A DNA stretch of 64,000 bases from Rhizobium etli_C (GTDB lineage: Bacteria; Pseudomonadota; Alphaproteobacteria; Rhizobiales; Rhizobiaceae): assembly GCF_014198605.1 (NCBI RefSeq), contig NZ_JACIHU010000007.1, one strand, 5' to 3'. Made by a program: the position numbers and the translations under genes. Positions 1 to 8,322 of this stretch are shown here, one piece after another (the first letter of the stretch is position 1; every line of letters starts with the position of its first letter). The notes under the pieces were generated by a model, which saw only the letters and a program-made list of their open reading frames with translations, did not search any database and was not told the origin of the DNA.

Positions 1-313
1 GGATGATCGTCGCCTCGCCTGTATGCGTCGTCACCGCGACATTGGCGACCTTCTGGAAGAAGGCGCGGATGGAAACGGCGTTGGTCGTATCGTCGGCGCC
101 CTGGTCGATGACCTTCAGCACGTCGTCGGGTCCGATGATCGAGGCTGTCACCTGCACGCCGCCGGTGCCCCAGCCGTAGGGCATCGGCATTTCGCGCGAG
201 GCGAAAGGCACCTGATACCCGGGAATGGCGATCGCCTTCAGGATGGCGCGGCGGATCATCCGCTTGGTCTGCTCGTCGAGATAGGCGAAGTTGTAGCTGG
301 CCAGATCGCTCAT
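1..313 (-). CDS. phnJ: PhnJ, C-P lyase radical-SAM subunit (N-terminal part only)
   Basis: The first 104 codons of PhnJ are visible; the gene continues off the left edge. PhnJ is the radical SAM enzyme that cleaves the carbon-phosphorus bond of 5-phosphoribosyl 1-phosphonates (known of the family). The visible start (MSDLASYNFAYLDEQTKR) and the stretch PMPYGWGTGGVQVTASIIGPDDVLKV are typical of PhnJ N-termini. The Fe-S cysteines lie further on and cannot be checked here. The ATG overlaps the phnI stop in an ATGA, so the two are translationally coupled. Last visible gene of the phnGHIJ order. Confidence 0.95.
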   Translation of the reverse strand, partial: MSDLASYNFAYLDEQTKRMIRRAILKAIAIPGYQVPFASREMPMPYGWGTGGVQVTASIIGPDDVLKVIDQGADDTTNAVSIRAFFQKVANVAVTTHTGEATII

Positions 314-1416
314 TCTGCGGCCTCCTTCATGTCTTCGTCGCCGTTGCGGGCGGCTTCGAATTCGCGGCGCATGCGGCGGACGAGATCGAGTTCGGCCTGG
401 AAGTCCACATAATGCGGAAGCTTCAAGTGCTCGACGAAGCCGGTCGCCTGGACGTTGTCGGAATGGGAGATGACGAATTCCTCGTCCTGGGCCGGCGCGG
501 TGATATCCTCGCCGAGTTCTTCGGCGCGCAATGCGCGATCCACCAGCGACATCGCCATCGCCTTGCGCTCGCTCTGGCCGAACACCAGGCCGTAGCCGCG
601 GGTAAATTGCGGCGGCGCCTTGGCGGACCCCTTGAACTGGTTGACCATCTGGCATTCGGTGATCTGGATCGTACCGAGCGAGACGGCGAAGCCGAGTTCG
701 GGCACGTCGAATTCGACCTCGACCTCGCCGATGCGCATCTCACCGGTGAAGGGATGGTTGCGGCCATAGCCGCGCTGGGTGGAATAACCGAGCGCCAGCA
801 GAAAGCCTTCGTCGCCGCGGGCGAGCGCCTGCAGGCGCAGGTCGCGGCTCATCGGGAATTCCATCGGCTCGCGCGTCAGGTCGCCGACCTCGTGATCCTC
901 CGGCATGTCGCCGTCTGCTTCGATCAGTCCTTCCTCGCCGAGGATCTCGGAGACGCGCATGACGCGGCCGGTCTCGGCGGCGCGCTGCGCCGGCGTCTCG
1001 ACCGCCTCGTCGGCAAGCAGCGACGGGTCGAGCAGCCGGTGCGTATAATCGAACGTCGGCCCGAGAAGCTGGCCGCCCGGCAGATCCTTGTAGGTCGCCG
1101 AGATACGCCGTTCGATCGTCATATCAGCCGTGTCGAGCGGCCTGGAATAACCGAAGCGCGGCAGCGTCGTGCGATAGGCGCGCAGCAGGAAGATCGCCTC
1201 GATCATATCGCCGCGCGACTGGCGGATGGCGAGTGCGGCGAGCGTGCGGTCGAAAAGCGAGGCCTCGGCCATGACGCGGTCGACGGCGAGCGCCAGCTGC
1301 GCCACGATCTGGTCGATGCCGATCGCCGGCAGCGAACGGTCGCCGCGCCGGCGATCGGCAAGCAGGCGATGGGCATTGGCGATGGCGGCCTCGCCACCCT
1401 TGACGGCAACATACAT
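310..1416 (-). CDS. phnI: PhnI, C-P lyase core complex subunit
   Basis: 368-aa PhnI, of usual length for the family. With PhnG, PhnH and PhnL it exchanges the adenine of ATP for a phosphonate, giving ribose 1-phosphonate 5-triphosphate (family knowledge); it is the nucleosidase-like subunit. The protein begins MYVAVKGGEAAIANAHRLL and contains the conserved region around RDLRLQALARGDEGFLLALG and the following GYGRNHPFTGEMRIGEVEVEF. It lies four bases downstream of phnH and overlaps phnJ by four bases, so it is an inner gene of one operon. Confidence 0.96.
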   Translation of the reverse strand: MYVAVKGGEAAIANAHRLLADRRRGDRSLPAIGIDQIVAQLALAVDRVMAEASLFDRTLAALAIRQSRGDMIEAIFLLRAYRTTLPRFGYSRPLDTADMTIERRISATYKDLPGGQLLGPTFDYTHRLLDPSLLADEAVETPAQRAAETGRVMRVSEILGEEGLIEADGDMPEDHEVGDLTREPMEFPMSRDLRLQALARGDEGFLLALGYSTQRGYGRNHPFTGEMRIGEVEVEFDVPELGFAVSLGTIQITECQMVNQFKGSAKAPPQFTRGYGLVFGQSERKAMAMSLVDRALRAEELGEDITAPAQDEEFVISHSDNVQATGFVEHLKLPHYVDFQAELDLVRRMRREFEAARNGDEDMKEAAE

Positions 1417-1420
1417 GAGC

Positions 1421-2029
1421 TCAGATCTCCGTTGCTGTGATCTTGGTGGTGCGCGGCAGGCAGAGGAAGCGCTCGGCTGATGTCAGCACGATGTCGATTC
1501 CGCGCGGAAAGAGCGCGCGGTTCTCGGTCCAGAGCCGCAGGAAGGTCTCCGGCAACCCGACAGGTGCGATCTCTGTCACAGTCTGGATGCCGGGGCCGAT
1601 CAGCGCCAGCCGGCGCCCACCCTCGAGGTCGGAAAGTTCGATGATGAGCGTCGTTGAACGGTCGGGATATTCCTGCGTGCCAGAGGCAAAGAGGCCGAAG
1701 GGGCAAAGCGTGGCACCGGCCTCCGTGAAGGCGAAGCGTGCCTCGGCCTTCTCCGTGGTCAGCGGCGCGCCGGCGTGGAAGCTGAGCCATTCCGGCACGG
1801 CGGATTTTGTTAGCCCCTGGGAAAGCCAGACCGGCGTGTCGTGGTCGCAAAGCGTCAGCGCGATGGCGCCGGCGGCAATGCCGAGCGGCGCAGGCGGTGC
1901 GACATCGGGCTGAACGGTCTGGATCGTCCCGGGTCGGGCCATGCCGTCCATCAGCATCTTGAAGACGCTCTGGGCATGGAAGACCGGCTCGGCAAAGCCG
2001 CCGGTCAAGGCTTCCGTGTTGAAACCCAT
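1421..2029 (-). CDS. phnH: PhnH, C-P lyase core complex subunit
   Basis: 202-aa PhnH, a structural subunit of the PhnGHIJ core complex that resembles a PLP-enzyme fold without the cofactor (family knowledge). The N-terminus (GFAEPVFHAQSVFKMLMDGMARPG) is the PhnH hallmark; the GIDIVLTSAERFLCLPRTT segment near the C-terminus is also typical. Its start codon overlaps the end of phnG by one base, which implies coupled translation. Confidence 0.95.
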   Translation of the reverse strand: MGFNTEALTGGFAEPVFHAQSVFKMLMDGMARPGTIQTVQPDVAPPAPLGIAAGAIALTLCDHDTPVWLSQGLTKSAVPEWLSFHAGAPLTTEKAEARFAFTEAGATLCPFGLFASGTQEYPDRSTTLIIELSDLEGGRRLALIGPGIQTVTEIAPVGLPETFLRLWTENRALFPRGIDIVLTSAERFLCLPRTTKITATEI

Positions 2030-2505
2030 CAGTTGTCTCCCCGCACCATGGTGAAGAAATCGACGCGGGTCGCCGCCGTCTCGTCGGCCTTGCGGCGTTC
2101 GGCATCGGCGATCCGCTCAGTGATCGGCAAAAGCAGCGCCCGTTCGACGAAATCCTTCGTCGCCTCCTCTTGCCAGAGCGCATCGAAGATCGCCGCCAGC
2201 CGCGCCTTCTCGCGGTCGGTACCGAGCGCCTGCGCATGGCCGACCAAGCCGGAGTCGAGCCGGACCGTCGCGCGCGTCACCGTCACCTCGCCAAGATTGA
2301 AGGGAGCGCCGCCGCCGCCGATGCGTCCGCGCACCATCACCAGCCCGGTCTCCGGTCCGCGCACCGCGTGCGCCGCGGGCTTTTCCGGCAATGCATCCCA
2401 GGCCGCCAAGAGTTCGCCGCGTTCCGCCCGTGCCAGCAGATCGGCGGCGCGTTTGCGCCCGGATGCCGTCTGTGACGGAGCGTCTGTCCTGTCCGCTGAT
2501 ATCAT
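2029..2505 (-). CDS. phnG: PhnG, C-P lyase core complex subunit
   Basis: PhnG, first gene of the C-P lyase operon, about 158 aa from the chosen ATG. The frame opens earlier, at a TTG at 2541. I prefer ATG at 2505 because AAGGGAA lies six bases before it, and because the TTG start would put an 18-bp palindrome inside the coding region. The body (RGPETGLVMVRGRIGGGGAPFNLGE and the following TRATVRL) is typical PhnG. Transcription probably starts inside the 2506-2624 gap, under the operator and PHO-box-like site listed separately. Confidence 0.93.
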   Translation of the reverse strand: MISADRTDAPSQTASGRKRAADLLARAERGELLAAWDALPEKPAAHAVRGPETGLVMVRGRIGGGGAPFNLGEVTVTRATVRLDSGLVGHAQALGTDREKARLAAIFDALWQEEATKDFVERALLLPITERIADAERRKADETAATRVDFFTMVRGDN

Positions 2506-2522
2506 CGCCGCTTCCCTTAAAA

Positions 2523-2540
2523 TGTCTATTGATATAGACA
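2523..2540. promoter_or_regulatory. Palindromic operator candidate for PhnF
   Basis: TGTCTATTGATATAGACA is a perfect inverted repeat with 7-bp arms and a 4-bp centre, 17 bp upstream of the phnG ATG in the phnG-phnF gap. TATAGAC-type arms are typical of operators of the HutC branch of GntR regulators, including PhnF (family knowledge). The adjacent divergent gene encodes such a regulator. Assignment as its binding site is inference. Confidence 0.6.
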
Positions 2541-2574
2541 ACCATACAAGTTATACCTAGTCCTAAATCGATGT

Positions 2575-2592
2575 CGTGACAAGCGTGTGACG
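2575..2592 (-). promoter_or_regulatory. PHO-box-like site (PhoB) upstream of phnG
   Basis: Read on the minus strand this is CGTCACACGCTTGTCACG: two TCAC half-sites exactly 11 bp apart, the spacing of PhoB boxes (direct TGTCA repeats). C-P lyase operons are classic phosphate-starvation genes. The match to consensus is partial, so this is a candidate only. It lies 32 bp before the phnF ATG chosen here. Confidence 0.4.
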
Positions 2593-2624
2593 TCGTCGGG
2601 ATGAAATGGCAGGGCAGGGGTGGA

Positions 2625-3362
2625 ATGGCGGGATTGAAGCAGGTGCAAAGACAGACCGGCGTGGCGCTTTGGCGCCAGATCGCCGATCGGATCCGCGAGG
2701 CGATCAGCGGCGGCGCCTATGACGAAACCGGGATGGTGCCGCCGGAAACTGTCCTGGCGCTGCAATTCGGCGTCAACCGGCATACGGTGAGGAGTGCTTT
2801 GGCGGCCTTGGCGCAGGAAGGGATCGTCCGTGCGGTACAAGGCCGCGGCACGCTGATCGAGCGCAAGGAGCGGCTGAATTTCCCGATCACCCGACGCACC
2901 CGCTTCACTTCAGGCATCGGCGATCAGGCGCGCGAGATGCGCGGCCTTCTACTCGATGAGGCCGAGAAGGAAGCGAGTGCCGAAGTCGCCCGCTGGCTGG
3001 GTCTGAAGCAGGGGGAACGGGTGATCCGGCTGGAAACATTACGCCAAGCGGACAAGCGGCCGGTTTCACGGGCGACGAGCTGGTTTCCCGCCAAGCGTTT
3101 CGCCGGGATCGGGCAAGTCTACCGCAAGCACGAATCGATCACCAAGGCCTTCGCCGAACTCGGCCTGTCGGACTATGTCCGCGCGACGACCGAGGTGACG
3201 GCCGCCCATGCGAGCACGGGCGATCTGGCCGATCTCGAACTCACCCCCGGCGCGATTCTGCTGATCGCCAAGGCGATGAACACCGATCTCGATGGCGTGC
3301 CGGTGCAATATTCAGTGAGCCGTTTCGCGGCGGACCGGGTGCAGTTCACCATCGAAAATTGA
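2625..3362 (+). CDS. phnF: PhnF-like GntR/HutC-family transcriptional regulator
   Basis: About 245 aa from the ATG at 2625; an upstream in-frame ATG at 2601 has no good ribosome site, whereas AGGGGTGGA precedes 2625. Residues 8-70 form a winged helix-turn-helix (LWRQIADRIREAISGG, then PPETVLALQFGVNRHTVRSA); the rest is a UTRA ligand-binding domain (SRATSWFPAKRF, TPGAILLIAKAMNTD). It lies divergent from phnGHIJ, which places it as the local repressor of phosphonate use. The ligand is unknown from sequence. Confidence 0.9.
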   Translation: MAGLKQVQRQTGVALWRQIADRIREAISGGAYDETGMVPPETVLALQFGVNRHTVRSALAALAQEGIVRAVQGRGTLIERKERLNFPITRRTRFTSGIGDQAREMRGLLLDEAEKEASAEVARWLGLKQGERVIRLETLRQADKRPVSRATSWFPAKRFAGIGQVYRKHESITKAFAELGLSDYVRATTEVTAAHASTGDLADLELTPGAILLIAKAMNTDLDGVPVQYSVSRFAADRVQFTIEN

Positions 3363-3370
3363 GAGATGAG

Positions 3371-3394
3371 GTGCCAGCCGACTCCGGCTGGCAC
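3371..3394. terminator. Hairpin between convergent phnF and gpmA
   Basis: GTGCCAGCCG and CGGCTGGCAC form a perfect 10-bp stem around a 4-base loop. It is the only structure in the 44-bp gap between the convergent phnF and gpmA stops, so a bidirectional terminator is likely. Neither side has a strong T-run, which lowers confidence in intrinsic termination. Confidence 0.55.
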
Positions 3395-3406
3395 GAACAA
3401 CAGAAT

Positions 3407-4042
3407 TCAATGCGCGCCGGACATGTCGCCGAGCACTTCCTTCGATGCGACGGTCGAATCCGCCTTCAGCTTATAGACCATCGGCACGCCGGTCGCGAGG
3501 TTGAGGGCGAGCACGCCTTCCTTGGTCAACTTGTCGAGCACCATCACCAGCGAGCGCAGCGAATTGCCGTGTGCGGCCACCAGCACTTTCTCGCCGCGCA
3601 GCACCCGCGGCAGGATTTCGGTGAGATAATAGGGCCAGACGCGGGCGCCGGTGTCGCGCAGGCTTTCGCCGCCAGGAGGCGGCACGTCATAGGAGCGGCG
3701 CCAGACGTGGACCTGTTCCTCGCCCCATTTGGCGCGGGCATCGTCCTTGTTGAGCCCGGAAAGGTCGCCGTAGTCGCGCTCGTTCAGCGCCTGATCGCGG
3801 ATCGTCTGCAGGTCGGGCTGGCCGACCTTGTCGAGGATGAGCTTCAGCGTGTGTTGGGCGCGCACCAGCGCCGAGGTATAGGCGACGTCGAATTTGATCC
3901 CATATTCGGCAAGTGCTGCGCCGCCGGCATTGGCTTCCTGGATGCCGAGTTCAGTCAGATCGGGATCCTTCCAGCCGGTGAAGAGATTCTTCAGGTTCCA
4001 GTCGCTCTGGCCGTGGCGAACGAGGACGAGGGTTCCGCTCAT
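3407..4042 (-). CDS. gpmA: 2,3-bisphosphoglycerate-dependent phosphoglycerate mutase
   Basis: 211-aa enzyme that interconverts 3- and 2-phosphoglycerate in glycolysis. The phosphohistidine motif VRHGQSDWN holds His10. The second half of the active site is visible at NERDYGDLSG (Glu88) and AAHGNSLRSL (His158). It lies downstream of dapB with a 21-bp gap on the same strand, so dapB-gpmA may be co-transcribed, although the pathways are unrelated. Confidence 0.96.
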   Translation of the reverse strand: MSGTLVLVRHGQSDWNLKNLFTGWKDPDLTELGIQEANAGGAALAEYGIKFDVAYTSALVRAQHTLKLILDKVGQPDLQTIRDQALNERDYGDLSGLNKDDARAKWGEEQVHVWRRSYDVPPPGGESLRDTGARVWPYYLTEILPRVLRGEKVLVAAHGNSLRSLVMVLDKLTKEGVLALNLATGVPMVYKLKADSTVASKEVLGDMSGAH

Positions 4043-4063
4043 GAATATGTCTCCGAAATGTCG

Positions 4064-4888
4064 TTATTGGGAAGAAAGCCCGAGCACGTCGAGCATGGAA
4101 TAGAGACCCGGCTTCTTGTCGCGCGCCCAGAGAGCCGCCTTGATGGCGCCGCGCGCGAAGATCGAGCGGTCGGCCGCACTATGTGACAGGGTGACGATTT
4201 CACCTTCTCCGGCGAAAAGCACGGAATGCTCCCCGATGACGGAGCCGCCGCGCAGCGTCGCAAAGCCGATCGTACCGGCTTGCCGAGCGCCGGTATGGCC
4301 GTCGCGCACCCGGACCGATTTCGAGGCCAGATCGATACCGCGTCCCTTGGCCGCTGCCTCGCCGAGAAGAAGCGCGGTGCCGGAAGGCGCATCCACCTTG
4401 TGCTTGTGATGCATTTCCAGGATTTCGATATCCCAGTCAGCAGGATCGAGCGCCCGGGCTGCCTGCTCGGCGAGCACGCTGAGCAGATTGACCCCGAGGC
4501 TCATATTGCCCGACTTGACGACGCGGGCATGGCGGGCGGCGGCGGCGATCCTGGCATTGTCGTCTTCCGAACAGCCGGTGGTGCCGACGACATGGACGAT
4601 GCGGGCCTGGGCAGCGAGGCCCGAAAACTCCACCGTCGCCGCCGGCGAGGTGAAGTCGAGCACGCCCTCGGCATGCAGGAAGGCATTGAGCGGATCGTCG
4701 CCGATGATGACGCCGGTCGGGCCGAGCCCGGCAATCTCGCCGGCATCCTTGCCGACGAACGGCGAACCGGGGCGCTCGACGGCGGCATGCAAAGTCACGC
4801 CCTCGATGGAATGGATGAGCCGGATCAGCGTCTGTCCCATGCGCCCTGCCGCGCCGACCACCACCAGTTTCATCGCAGCATCGCTCAT
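4064..4888 (-). CDS. dapB: 4-hydroxy-tetrahydrodipicolinate reductase
   Basis: 274-aa DapB, which reduces hydroxytetrahydrodipicolinate with NAD(P)H in lysine and diaminopimelate synthesis. The Rossmann glycine loop VVGAAGRMGQ is at residues 10-19, and the catalytic and substrate motif EMHHKHKVDAPSGTA is near residue 158. The whole protein aligns with the family length. It sits 15 bp downstream of the ABC exporter gene on the same strand. Confidence 0.97.
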   Translation of the reverse strand: MSDAAMKLVVVGAAGRMGQTLIRLIHSIEGVTLHAAVERPGSPFVGKDAGEIAGLGPTGVIIGDDPLNAFLHAEGVLDFTSPAATVEFSGLAAQARIVHVVGTTGCSEDDNARIAAAARHARVVKSGNMSLGVNLLSVLAEQAARALDPADWDIEILEMHHKHKVDAPSGTALLLGEAAAKGRGIDLASKSVRVRDGHTGARQAGTIGFATLRGGSVIGEHSVLFAGEGEIVTLSHSAADRSIFARGAIKAALWARDKKPGLYSMLDVLGLSSQ

Positions 4889-4903
4889 TTCAGTCTCACC
4901 AGG

Positions 4904-6691
4904 TCAGTTTAGATCGGAGGCCGAAGGCCTCTGCAGATTGTTGAGGCGAGCGTAAAGACCGTCGCTGACCTTCGCAAGCGTCTCGTGATTGCCTTCTTCC
5001 ACGACCCGGCCCTGCTGCATGACGACGATCTTGTCGGCGCGCACAACGGTTGATAGCCGGTGGGCGATGACGACGACGGTACGTCCGGTCATCGCCTCGT
5101 CGAGTGCCTTCTGCACGGCGGCCTCGGATTCGGTGTCCAGCGCCGACGTCGCTTCGTCGAGAAGCAGGATCGGCGCATTGCGCACCAGAGCGCGGGCAAT
5201 CGACAGGCGCTGGCGCTGGCCGCCGGAAAGCGTCACGCCGTTTTCGCCGACCGGCGTATCGTAACCCTGCGGCTGGGCGCAGATGAAATCATGCGCATAG
5301 GCAAGCCGGGCTGCCTCCTCCACCTCGGCATCGGTCGCTTCCGGCCGGCCATAGCGGATATTGTCGCGGATCGTGCCCTCGAACAGGTAAGGCTGCTGCG
5401 AGACATAGGCGAGCTGCTGGCGCAGCGACTTCTTGGTGATGTGGGCGATGTCCTGCCCGTCGATCAGGATCTCGCCCTCGCGCGGGTCGTAAAAGCGCGG
5501 AATGAGGTTGATGACCGTGGATTTGCCGGCCCCCGAGGGTCCGACCAGCGCCGTCGTCGCGCCGCCCTCGGCGATGAAGCTGACGCCGCTCAGCACGCTC
5601 TCATTGCCGTAGCCGAAGGAAACGTTGCGGAATTCGATGCGGGCTTGCGTCACCGTCAGCGGCTGAGCATCCGGCAGGTCACGCTGGCGCGGCTCCATGT
5701 CGAGCAGTTCATAGATCATCCGCGCATTGACGACGGCGCGCTCCATCTGCACCTGCAGGCGGGCAAGCCGGCGGGCCGGGTCATAGGCCAGCAGCAAGGC
5801 GGTGACGAAAGAGAAGAAGGCGCCCGGCGGCACGTTGTAATAGATCGAGCGGTAGGCGGCATAGGCAAGCACGCTGGCAACGGCAAAGCCCGCGAAGCTC
5901 TCGGTCAGCGGCGAGGTGCGTTCGGAAAGCCGGGCAATCCGGTTTGCCCGGTTTTCGGCGCCTTTGATGAGTTTGTTGACCTTGCGTTCCAGCTCCTCTT
6001 CCATCGTGAAGGCTTTTACGATGGCGATGCCCTGGATCGTCTCCTGCATGGCGCCCAGCACGTGGCTGTTCAGATGCACGGCCTCGCGGGTTGCCGAGCG
6101 CAGCCGTTTGGAGACGTAACGCAGCGCATAGAGCAGCGGTGGGGCCATGATGAACACGGCAAGGCTGAGCAGCGGGTCCTGGAGGACCATCACGCCGATC
6201 AGCGAAACGAAGGTCAGGAGGTCGCGCACCGTCGAGGTGATCGTCAGATTGAGCACGTCGCGGATGCCGCTGACGTTCTGGCTCACCTGCGCGGCGATTT
6301 GGGCCGAGCGCGCCTCGCTGAAGAAGCCGACCGAAAGCGTCATCAGATGCGAGTAAAGGCGGCGCTGATATCGGGCGACGATATCGTTGCCGACCTTGGA
6401 AAGCGCCACCGCCTGACCGTAGCTCGCAAAACCGCGCAGCACGAAGGCGACGAAGATCGAAAGACAGATGATCCAGACGACGTCGGCGCGGCGATTGGCG
6501 AAAGCCTCGTCGATGATCGCCCGCATGATCCAGGCAGTGAACGCCGTCGAAAGCGCCACGATGATCAGGCAGGCAATCGCGAAGACATAACCCCAGAGAT
6601 GGTCGCGGCCGTTTTCAGTGATAATGCGCTTCAGGATGCCGGTGACGGTATCGCTGCTGACGCTCTGCTTTCTGCTTTCCGCCGCTTCCAA
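4904..6691 (-). CDS. MsbA-like ABC exporter (fused membrane and ATPase domains)
   Basis: 595-aa half-transporter. The first ~330 residues contain six predicted membrane helices (an ABC_membrane domain). The rest is an ATPase with Walker A GPSGAGKST (~385), Q-loop SQQPYLFEG, signature TLSGGQRQRLSIARAL (~485) and Walker B APILLLDEATSALD. Such proteins export lipids, glycans or drugs as dimers; the substrate cannot be read from sequence. MsbA-type lipid flipping is one possibility. The ATG is followed downstream by dapB on the same strand. Confidence 0.9.
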   Translation of the reverse strand: MEAAESRKQSVSSDTVTGILKRIITENGRDHLWGYVFAIACLIIVALSTAFTAWIMRAIIDEAFANRRADVVWIICLSIFVAFVLRGFASYGQAVALSKVGNDIVARYQRRLYSHLMTLSVGFFSEARSAQIAAQVSQNVSGIRDVLNLTITSTVRDLLTFVSLIGVMVLQDPLLSLAVFIMAPPLLYALRYVSKRLRSATREAVHLNSHVLGAMQETIQGIAIVKAFTMEEELERKVNKLIKGAENRANRIARLSERTSPLTESFAGFAVASVLAYAAYRSIYYNVPPGAFFSFVTALLLAYDPARRLARLQVQMERAVVNARMIYELLDMEPRQRDLPDAQPLTVTQARIEFRNVSFGYGNESVLSGVSFIAEGGATTALVGPSGAGKSTVINLIPRFYDPREGEILIDGQDIAHITKKSLRQQLAYVSQQPYLFEGTIRDNIRYGRPEATDAEVEEAARLAYAHDFICAQPQGYDTPVGENGVTLSGGQRQRLSIARALVRNAPILLLDEATSALDTESEAAVQKALDEAMTGRTVVVIAHRLSTVVRADKIVVMQQGRVVEEGNHETLAKVSDGLYARLNNLQRPSASDLN

Positions 6692-6778
6692 TAATGAGCT
6701 TTCCTGTCTCGACCCAACGCGGCGCAGGGGCGACGCGTGCTTTTGGCGGCTCTATAAAGAGTTGGGATCGGTTTGGCT

Positions 6779-6811
6779 AGAGCGCCGCGCGTCCGGGTGG
6801 GACGCGCGCCC
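6779..6811. repeat. GC-rich inverted repeat downstream of glk
   Basis: GCGCGTCC and GGACGCGC form a stem around GGGTG just past the glk stop. The flanking CTAGAGCGCCGCGCG looks like the rhizobial intergenic palindromes that I recall from other genomes. It may end glk transcription, but there is no clean T-run. Confidence 0.4.
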
Positions 6812-6814
6812 GGA

Positions 6815-7840
6815 TCAGCGCCGCCAGCGGCGGCCTTCCGTCGAGACGCCGAAATTGGCCGGCATGCGCGCATAGGAGGAAAGTCCGGCAAGGGCTGCCA
6901 GCGGATGCGTCACCACATAGGTCGGGATGGTGCGAAGCAGCTGGGTGTGCGGCGCCTTGTCCTCGAAGGCCATGCGGAATTCCGGCTTCTTCAGGGCCGG
7001 GAGGATCTTCTGCGAGATGCCGCCGGAGAGATAGACGCCGCCGCGCGCCATGAACACCATTGCCAGGTCCCCCGCCACCCGCCCGAGATAGGTGGCAAAC
7101 AGCGAGACGGTCTCGACCGCGGCCTTGTCGCTGCCGGCAAGCGCGTGCGAGGTGATGTCGGCCGGATCCTTCATCGTCGGCTGGATGCCGTCGACGATGC
7201 AGATGGCGTTATAGAGGTTGACGAGGCCGCGCCCGCAGAGGATCTGCTCGGCCGAAACACGGCCTTCGATCGTTTCGATATGCGGAAAGATGTCATAATC
7301 GCGTTTGCTGCGCGGCCCGAGATCGATATGGCCGCCTTCGCCGGGGACCGGGATCCAGCTGTGCTGGGCATGCACGAGGCCGCCGACACCGAGGCCGGTG
7401 CCGGGTCCGAGCACGACGCGCGAGGCGATCATGTCGCCAGTGGCATTGCCGATGCGCTCGCGGTTTTCATCCGAAAGGGCGGCGATTGCCAGCGCCTGTG
7501 CCTCGAAATCATTGACGACGAGCACGTCCTCGATGCCGAGACCCTCGATCATCGTTCTCGGCCGCACCACCCAGTCGCAATTGGTCAGCGGGATTTCGTC
7601 GTCGTTGATCGGGCCGGCGACGGCCAGGATCGCCGAGCGCGGCTGCACCGCGGTCTTGTCGAGCACGCCCTTCTGGATCGCTTCGTCGATCGTCGCGAAA
7701 TCTGCCGTGCGCACGTTCGGAAACTGCTTCGGCTCGGCATAGGCATCGGACAGGATGGAGAAGCGGGCATTGGTGCCGCCGATATCGCCGATCAGGATCG
7801 GGAAGGGCAGCGGAGCGGTACTGTTGTTCGGTTTTGGCAT
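6815..7840 (-). CDS. glk: Glucokinase (Glk family)
   Basis: 341-aa bacterial glucokinase that phosphorylates glucose with ATP. ATP-binding LIGDIGGTNARFSIL is at the N-terminus; VVLGPGTGLGVGGLVHAQHSW and the GGHIDLGP segment that follows make up the sugar site; the C-terminal third contains the glycine-rich GGVYLSGGISQKILP. It lies directly downstream of mgsA on the same strand, 18 bp from the end of the original mgsA reading frame. The pairing is plausible because both act around upper glycolysis. Confidence 0.95.
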   Translation of the reverse strand: MPKPNNSTAPLPFPILIGDIGGTNARFSILSDAYAEPKQFPNVRTADFATIDEAIQKGVLDKTAVQPRSAILAVAGPINDDEIPLTNCDWVVRPRTMIEGLGIEDVLVVNDFEAQALAIAALSDENRERIGNATGDMIASRVVLGPGTGLGVGGLVHAQHSWIPVPGEGGHIDLGPRSKRDYDIFPHIETIEGRVSAEQILCGRGLVNLYNAICIVDGIQPTMKDPADITSHALAGSDKAAVETVSLFATYLGRVAGDLAMVFMARGGVYLSGGISQKILPALKKPEFRMAFEDKAPHTQLLRTIPTYVVTHPLAALAGLSSYARMPANFGVSTEGRRWRR

Positions 7841-7857
7841 GGCCGGTCCCGTGCTGA

Positions 7858-7923
7858 TCAGGCTTCGAGGGTGGGAAGGAGCTTTATAGCGGTCGCGTGG
7901 TTGAGTGCCATCGGAATGTCTTA
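7858..7923 (-). pseudogene. In-frame 3' remnant of mgsA beyond the premature TAA
   Basis: After the TAA at 7921-7923 the same frame reads DIPMALNHATAIKLLPTLEA and then TGA at 7858-7860. This matches the expected end of rhizobial methylglyoxal synthase, where the stop position normally holds a Tyr codon (recalled, not searched). One base change (TAC or TAT to TAA) explains it. With readthrough the protein would have the normal length of about 126 aa. Confidence 0.8.
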
Positions 7924-8238
7924 GACGATCGCCAACCGCATCAGCGCCTTCACGTCGACATTATGCGGCATCGGCGTCAGCGGGTCGACGAAGAAGATCA
8001 AGGCACCGACCTCACCGGTCGAAATCAGTGCGCCGATCTGCTGGTCGCCCCCAAGCGGCCCACTTTTCAGCCTGACGACGTCGAGGTCGGGCGCGGCATC
8101 GAGCACCCGCCCGCCGGTCGTGCCGGTGGCGACGATCTTCCAGCGCGAAAGAAGGTCCTTGTTGGCGCGGGCGAACGCGGCCATGTCGTCCTTCTTCTGA
8201 TCATGCGCAATCAATGCGAGGCATTTGCCGCCGGCCAT
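7921..8238 (-). CDS. mgsA: Methylglyoxal synthase, C-terminally truncated by an in-frame stop
   Basis: Methylglyoxal synthase converts dihydroxyacetone phosphate to methylglyoxal and phosphate, bypassing lower glycolysis. The ATG at 8238 follows GGAGGG. Active-site residues are present: His12-Asp13, GPLGGDQQ with Asp65, and PHNVD with His92 and Asp95. Translation stops after LMRLAIV (105 aa), whereas the family continues with about 20 more residues, and these are still encoded in the same frame after the TAA. The position usually held by Asp in the strand before IFF is Gly here. The product may be inactive or unstable; a sequencing error is the alternative. Confidence 0.85.
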   Translation of the reverse strand: MAGGKCLALIAHDQKKDDMAAFARANKDLLSRWKIVATGTTGGRVLDAAPDLDVVRLKSGPLGGDQQIGALISTGEVGALIFFVDPLTPMPHNVDVKALMRLAIV

Positions 8239-8322
8239 CAATCCCTCCGACCCAACAATTCAATCGATTTGACCGCTTCTATACCAAGAATTTGCGATTT
8301 GAAAGACAGCGCCGGGCGCTCC

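Noticed and set aside
5060..6694. A 544-codon open frame on the plus strand
   Set aside because: It runs antisense to the ABC exporter gene, has an Arg/Asp/His-rich composition typical of the reverse of high-GC codons, and shows no motif.
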